From: DATJXG01 sp035500455
GTDB taxonomy: Bacteria > Acidobacteriota > Terriglobia > Terriglobales > Acidobacteriaceae
Assembly: GCA_035500455.1 (NCBI GenBank)
Contig: DATJXG010000232.1
Coordinates: forward strand, 1-23,150
DNA: 23,150 nt
Direction of reading: 5' to 3'
The notes under the pieces were generated by a model that did no database searches, had not been told where the DNA came from, and was given only the letters and a program-made list of their open reading frames with translations. The translations under genes were made by a program, and so were the position numbers. Positions 21,627 to 23,150 of this stretch are shown piece after piece. Positions within the stretch are counted from its first letter, which is position 1, and every line of letters begins with the position of its first letter.

Positions 21627-23150
21627 ATGCCGCCGCGAGAAGCTCGTCGACCATCCATCAACAGGCGCCGCGCAGCACAGTACTTGCGCATGAGCCGCGC
21701 GCACCAGCAGTACTCGATCGCGAACCAGTCCGCTGCAATCGCGCTGTACGCTGCGGCGCACAATGTCGGCATCGTTCGCTCATTCGTCGACGAGGGCAGA
21801 AGCGGAACAACGATCAGGAAACGCGAAGGGTTACAAGAACTGCTCCGCGTAGTGCAGTCAGGCAAGGCTGATTTCGATCAAGTCCTCGTTTACGATGTCA
21901 GCCGCTGGGGTAGATTCCCGGATAGCGATGAGTCAGCGCATTACGAATATCTCTGCAAACTCGCCGGAATCAGGGTTCATTATTGCGCGGAGCAATTCGA
22001 AAACGACAACAGCCCCACGTCCAATCTGCTTAAGGCTCTCAAACGCACAGCGGCAGGCGAACACAGCCGCGAGCTATCGGCAAAAGTCAGCTCCGGCCAG
22101 CGTCGCCTAGTGTCACTGGGCTTTTGGCAAGGCGGACGGGCTCCTTTCGGAATGGCACGCCAGCTAGTCGGACCAAATGGCACGCCGAAGACAATTCTGA
22201 AGGCCGGCGAATACAAGCAGGTGAACACGGACCGAGTGGTCCTCACGGCTGGCGAGCCACGGGAGGTCGAAATTATTAGGTTTGCATTCGATCTCTATAC
22301 CAAAGAAAGGAAAACTCGCCACCAGATCGTCCAGATTCTTAACGAACGATCGATGATTCTTGGAAGGCCATGGACCGTGGAAAAGCTCCGTCAACTCTTC
22401 ACAAATCCTGTGTACAAGGGCGACTACGCTTATGGAAAGAACCACATCAGCAGTGGGCTAATCAGAGACCTTCCGAGAGAAAAGTGGTTGGTTTGCGAAC
22501 GTGCATTTGGCGGCATTATCTCAGGTACACAGTGGGCCCAGGCAAATGCGCAGATCCACCAGGAAGTAAAGGCCCTCGTCGATTCAGAGATGATCGACGC
22601 CCTGCGACGGCTGTGGCAGCGCAAAGGCAAGCTCAGCGTTAACATCGTGAATGCCGCCAGGGATGTACCTTCGGTGCGGGCTTACCTAAATCACTTCGGT
22701 TCGATTAACGAGGCTTATAGACTTGTTGGATACCCGATGCCACGGGATCACAGCTTCCCTCACTCGCGAAATTTAGCAAGACGGACTACACATGAGCTGG
22801 GCGAAGAAATTTGCGAAAGCGTTCGCTTGTTAGGCGGTACTGCTGAGCGCGAGAAACATGCTCCAAACATGATTCTTCTGAACCACAGTGTCACGGTTCG
22901 CGTTGCAGTTTGTATAGGCCTACGCCGTCGCAGATTGGAAATGGAGTGGCGCTTGCCTCTCGTTCCTCCCCTCCGTGCCGACATCGTGGTCATTGCGAGG
23001 CTGTGTCCACCCAGCGAGTCTGTCTTAGACTACTTCGTCGTTCCAGCATTCTCAGGCGTGCGCGGATGCTTGCATGTTCGCAGGGATGGCATTCCATCCT
23101 TCATTGACCTGTACCACTTCCCCGACCTGAAAGAGTTCATCGAGACCTTC
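21627..23150 (+). CDS. Large serine recombinase (partial, runs off the window)
   Basis: A frame of 508 codons stays open to the end of the window. The N-terminal resolvase domain has YLRMSRAHQQYSIANQ with catalytic Ser23, then FVDEGRSGTTIRKREGLQELL and VLVYDVSRWGR. The Recombinase domain follows (about 175-290: GFWQGGRAPFGMAR, PREVEIIRFAFDLYTKE, GRPWTVEKLRQLFTNPVYKGDY). The C-terminal part has a GKLSVNIVNAARDVPSVRAYLNHFGSI-like segment seen in some recombinases of this type, and then a region I cannot assign. ATG at 21627 is the first good start that keeps the serine motif; its ribosome binding site is weak. The base composition is visibly less GC-rich than in the operons to the left, suggesting acquired DNA. 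It probably mobilises an element that continues beyond the window. Confidence 0.9.
   Translation, partial: MPPREARRPSINRRRAAQYLRMSRAHQQYSIANQSAAIALYAAAHNVGIVRSFVDEGRSGTTIRKREGLQELLRVVQSGKADFDQVLVYDVSRWGRFPDSDESAHYEYLCKLAGIRVHYCAEQFENDNSPTSNLLKALKRTAAGEHSRELSAKVSSGQRRLVSLGFWQGGRAPFGMARQLVGPNGTPKTILKAGEYKQVNTDRVVLTAGEPREVEIIRFAFDLYTKERKTRHQIVQILNERSMILGRPWTVEKLRQLFTNPVYKGDYAYGKNHISSGLIRDLPREKWLVCERAFGGIISGTQWAQANAQIHQEVKALVDSEMIDALRRLWQRKGKLSVNIVNAARDVPSVRAYLNHFGSINEAYRLVGYPMPRDHSFPHSRNLARRTTHELGEEICESVRLLGGTAEREKHAPNMILLNHSVTVRVAVCIGLRRRRLEMEWRLPLVPPLRADIVVIARLCPPSESVLDYFVVPAFSGVRGCLHVRRDGIPSFIDLYHFPDLKEFIETF

Noticed and set aside
1..23150. CRISPR arrays, rRNA genes, or complete insertion sequences.
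   Set aside because: No regularly spaced repeats, rRNA segments or transposase with terminal inverted repeats were seen on reading both strands.

Overview
The window is GC-rich, densely coded bacterial chromosome. The gene content suggests a redox-flexible soil or sediment bacterium: an NfnAB-like transhydrogenase, NADP-type glutamate dehydrogenase, a HybA/HybB-like quinone module with a c-type cytochrome, a sigma-54 two-component system, archaemetzincin, and a PEP/pyruvate-binding protein fused to receivers. An Acidobacteriota (Koribacter/Terriglobia-like) origin is my best guess from this mix. That is an inference, not a proof.

Layout. Positions 1-928 hold an alpha/beta hydrolase that may be cut by the window edge. 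Positions 940-2419 (minus) hold a CoA-binding protein followed by a lipocalin/CrtC-like protein. An aldehyde dehydrogenase runs divergently (2588-4162), facing a small two-helix membrane protein (4254-4679, minus). The central plus-strand block (4902-13074) holds nfnA-nfnB, a small Cys-rich protein, gdhA, a CPBP-like membrane protein and a 994-residue double-receiver/PEP-pyruvate-binding protein. A small unknown ORF (13183-13443) faces an OsmC-family gene, and a membrane-anchored GcvH-like gene without the lipoyl lysine lies upstream of OsmC, both on the minus strand. A 516-bp control region (14881-15396) separates these from a tight six-gene plus-strand operon (15397-21288): cytochrome c, four-cluster ferredoxin, NrfD/HybB-type membrane subunit, histidine kinase with two c-heme-like motifs in its periplasmic domain, NtrC-type sigma-54 activator, and archaemetzincin. 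The archaemetzincin reading frame runs into a tRNA-Asp gene on the opposite strand. Beyond the tRNA, a large serine recombinase starts and runs off the window.

Regulation is the most striking part. Palindromes of the type WGTGA-N6-TCACW, like CRP/FNR-superfamily sites, occur in nearly every intergenic control region: before the CoA-binding gene/ALDH, the small membrane gene, nfnA, the Cys-rich protein, the 13183 ORF, osmC and cytochrome c. At six of these a -10-like hexamer begins 29.5-30.5 bp from the centre of a site, which is the class II activator geometry. Several have a second site 21-22 bp further upstream. This looks like a local regulon of one CRP/FNR-type regulator encoded outside the window. 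A separate circuit is suggested by a near-consensus sigma-54 promoter for the GcvH-like gene and TGTTGCGAA repeats behind it, which could be the target of the sigma-54 activator encoded in the neighbouring operon.

The likely overall theme is redox and NADPH/carbon balancing under changing electron-acceptor supply. All functions are read from motifs by eye; no database search was possible.
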